Positions 62,618-64,000 of a stretch of 64,000 nt of DNA are shown one piece after another (the stretch's first letter is position 1; the number at the start of each line of letters is the position of its first letter). The stretch lies in NCBI RefSeq assembly GCF_030063415.1, contig NZ_JASITA010000011.1:62001-126000 (forward strand), in the 5' to 3' direction. This DNA comes from Streptomyces sp. H27-C3. Lineage in GTDB: Bacteria > Actinomycetota > Actinomycetes > Streptomycetales > Streptomycetaceae. The position numbers were made by a program, and so were the translations under genes. The notes beneath the pieces were generated by a model. That model was given only the letters and a program-made list of their open reading frames with translations. It did no database searches and was not told the DNA's origin.

Positions 62618-63583
62618 GTGACCGGGCACTCCGAGCCGGCGGCCCCCGAGCCCGCTCCCGCCTCGTCGGACTGGCGCGCGACCGGCGACCGCATCGACGC
62701 CCTGATCGCCGCCAGCGCGTCGGGGGGCGCCGTCGCGCGAGAACGAAGCGAGGAACTGGTCCGACTCGTCACCGATTTCTACGGTGCCGGACTGGAGCAG
62801 CTGCTCGACGTCCTGTACGAACGGGGCCGACTGGACGACGACGTCCTGGCCGCCCTCGCCGCAGACGACCTGGTGGCCAGCCTTCTGCTGGTGCACGGAA
62901 TGCACCCCTACAGCGTGGAGACACGGGTCGAGAAGGCGCTGGAGAGCGTGCGACCGTATCTGGGCTCCCACGGCGGAGACGTGGAGCTGCTCGGTGTCAC
63001 CGATGACGGTGTCGTCGGGCTGCGACTGCTGGGCAGTTGCGACGGTTGCCCGTCCTCCTCGGTCACGCTCAAGCTGGCCGTGCAGGGCGCGGTCGAGGCG
63101 GCGGCTCCGGAGATCACCACAATCGAGGTGGAGACCGCCGGCGAAGGGCCATCGGGCGCCTCCGGTCCGGTGGTACCGGTCGACGCGCTGTTCTCGCGGC
63201 TTCACGAGGCCTCTGCGGCGCCCGGCCGACCGGGCGCGTCGTGGCAGCCCGTACCGGAGCTGAACGCGCTGCCGTCCGGTGGCGTCGTCCGGGTCACCGC
63301 GGGCGGCGTCAAGGTGCTGGCCTGTCGGATCGGCGCGGACCTGTTCGCCTTCCGGGACTGGTGCGCCCAGTGCGACCTGCCGCTGGAGGGCGCCGCACTG
63401 GCCCGACGGCTGGGTGGCGCATCGGGAGACGCGGTGCTGCGCTGCCCCGCCTGCCGCGCGCACTACGACGTGCGGCGCGCGGGCGCCTGCCTGGAGGAGG
63501 AGGGGCTGCATCTCGACCCGCTGCCGCTGCTCGCGGACGGTACGAGCGTCTCGATCGCGGTGCCCACACCGGTGGCGACATGA
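62618..63583 (+). CDS. NifU-domain protein with a Rieske-like C-terminal domain
   Basis: About 321 residues from the GTG at 62618; a GTG at 62609 overlapping the hhyL stop is an alternative. The NifU domain (about 100-170) has SHGGDVELLGVTDDGVVGLR and the Fe-S scaffold Cys pair GSCDGCPSS (141, 144). The C-terminal domain looks like a Rieske fold, but its ligand positions are WCAQC (249, 252) and CPACRAH (276, 279, His282) instead of CxH/CxxH. It probably assembles or carries Fe-S clusters for the hydrogenase. Confidence 0.85.
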   Translation: MTGHSEPAAPEPAPASSDWRATGDRIDALIAASASGGAVARERSEELVRLVTDFYGAGLEQLLDVLYERGRLDDDVLAALAADDLVASLLLVHGMHPYSVETRVEKALESVRPYLGSHGGDVELLGVTDDGVVGLRLLGSCDGCPSSSVTLKLAVQGAVEAAAPEITTIEVETAGEGPSGASGPVVPVDALFSRLHEASAAPGRPGASWQPVPELNALPSGGVVRVTAGGVKVLACRIGADLFAFRDWCAQCDLPLEGAALARRLGGASGDAVLRCPACRAHYDVRRAGACLEEEGLHLDPLPLLADGTSVSIAVPTPVAT

Positions 63584-64000
63584 TCATCCGAAGCTGTGCG
63601 TCGTCCCCCGCGGCCTCCCTGCTGCGGATCACCCGCAGGCGTCCGCAACCGGCGGCGGGCGAGCGCTGCGAGATGTGCGCGGAGCCGCTTGGGACAGATC
63701 ATTCCCATGTGGTGAACCTGGACAGCCGGGCCCTGATGTGCGCGTGCCGACCCTGCTATCTCCTGTTCAGCGACCAGCGGGCGCACCTGCGCTACCGGGC
63801 GGTTCCCGACCGCTACCTGCAGTTCGGCGGCCTCACCCTGGACGACCGGACCTGGGACGAGCTGCAGATCCCGGTCGGACTGGCATTCCTGTTCCGCAAC
63901 TCCCTGCAGGACCGCACCATCGCGTTCTACCCGGGGCCCGCCGGCGCCACCGAGTCCGAACTGCCACTGGACGCCTGGGGCACCATCGTCGAGGCCAACC
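63580..64000 (+). CDS. DUF5947 family protein, 3' end outside window
   Basis: The ATG at 63580 overlaps the previous stop (ATGA) and the frame is open to the window end (140 codons). Cys pairs ERCEMCAEP (about 30-33) and CACRPCYLLF (about 53-58) suggest a metal site; PDRYLQFGGLTLDDRTWDEL and GLAFLFRNSLQDRTIAFYPG follow. Such proteins occur in group 1h hydrogenase operons; their function is unknown. Confidence 0.8.
   Translation, partial: MIIRSCASSPAASLLRITRRRPQPAAGERCEMCAEPLGTDHSHVVNLDSRALMCACRPCYLLFSDQRAHLRYRAVPDRYLQFGGLTLDDRTWDELQIPVGLAFLFRNSLQDRTIAFYPGPAGATESELPLDAWGTIVEAN

Overview
The window is high-GC actinobacterial DNA, almost certainly from a Streptomyces or a close relative. Evidence is the third-position GC bias on both strands, GTG starts, ATGA-type gene overlaps and gene families such as AllR, a PucR-type regulator, DUF2613/DUF3068/AftD, actinobacterial [NiFe] hydrogenase and GH46 chitosanase. 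No rRNA, tRNA or CRISPR array was seen.

The largest theme is purine breakdown and recycling of the glyoxylate it yields, split over several blocks. Allantoicase, allantoinase and the IclR-type regulator AllR lie at 3.5-7.1 kb, a MocA/PucB-like nucleotidyltransferase, malate synthase and a PucR-type regulator at 11.4-15.5 kb, and a nucleobase permease, 8-oxoguanine deaminase, urate oxidase, HIU hydrolase and OHCU decarboxylase at 38.8-44.0 kb. Hydroxypyruvate isomerase, tartronate semialdehyde reductase, catalase and glyoxylate carboligase follow at 44.9-51.1 kb. Together they take urate to allantoin, allantoate and ureidoglycolate and pass glyoxylate to malate or glycerate; catalase can remove the H2O2 made by urate oxidase. 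Two palindromic operator types recur upstream of these genes. One is a 15-bp TTCC-N7-GGAA palindrome always present as a pair with centres exactly 21 bp apart (four promoters). The other is a 17-bp TTCAAC-N5-GTTGAA palindrome (four promoters plus one weaker site). They look like a local two-layer regulon.

Other intact blocks are an ABC exporter with a two-component system (7.2-10.9 kb); a cell-envelope glycan cluster with DUF2613, DUF3068, GT4, two methyltransferases, a giant AftD-like arabinofuranosyltransferase, a condensation-fold protein, an EamA-like transporter and a Trm112-like protein (15.5-27.1 kb); an Fn3 lipoprotein, an alpha/beta hydrolase and a chitosanase (27.4-31.3 kb); an AlkZ-like protein and CorA (55.1-57.5 kb); and a group 1h [NiFe] hydrogenase locus with hypA/hypB (58.3 kb to the end of the window).

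Mobile DNA is prominent. A complete 6,270-bp Tn3-family transposon (31716-37985) with 46-bp inverted ends and a 5-bp target duplication splits a PI-PLC-like gene and carries a GntR regulator plus a CynX-type transporter. Its resolvase is itself broken by a 162-bp MITE, almost identical to a copy inside a sortase remnant at 57.9 kb. A different 162-bp MITE family is present as an inverted pair around the mocA-aceB block, and a third family (ends CTAGTGCC) sits at 48.4 and 52.7 kb. Four zones (0.7-2.3, 27.1-29.4, 52.7-54.8 and 57.7-58.2 kb) are patchworks of truncated, frameshifted gene pieces.
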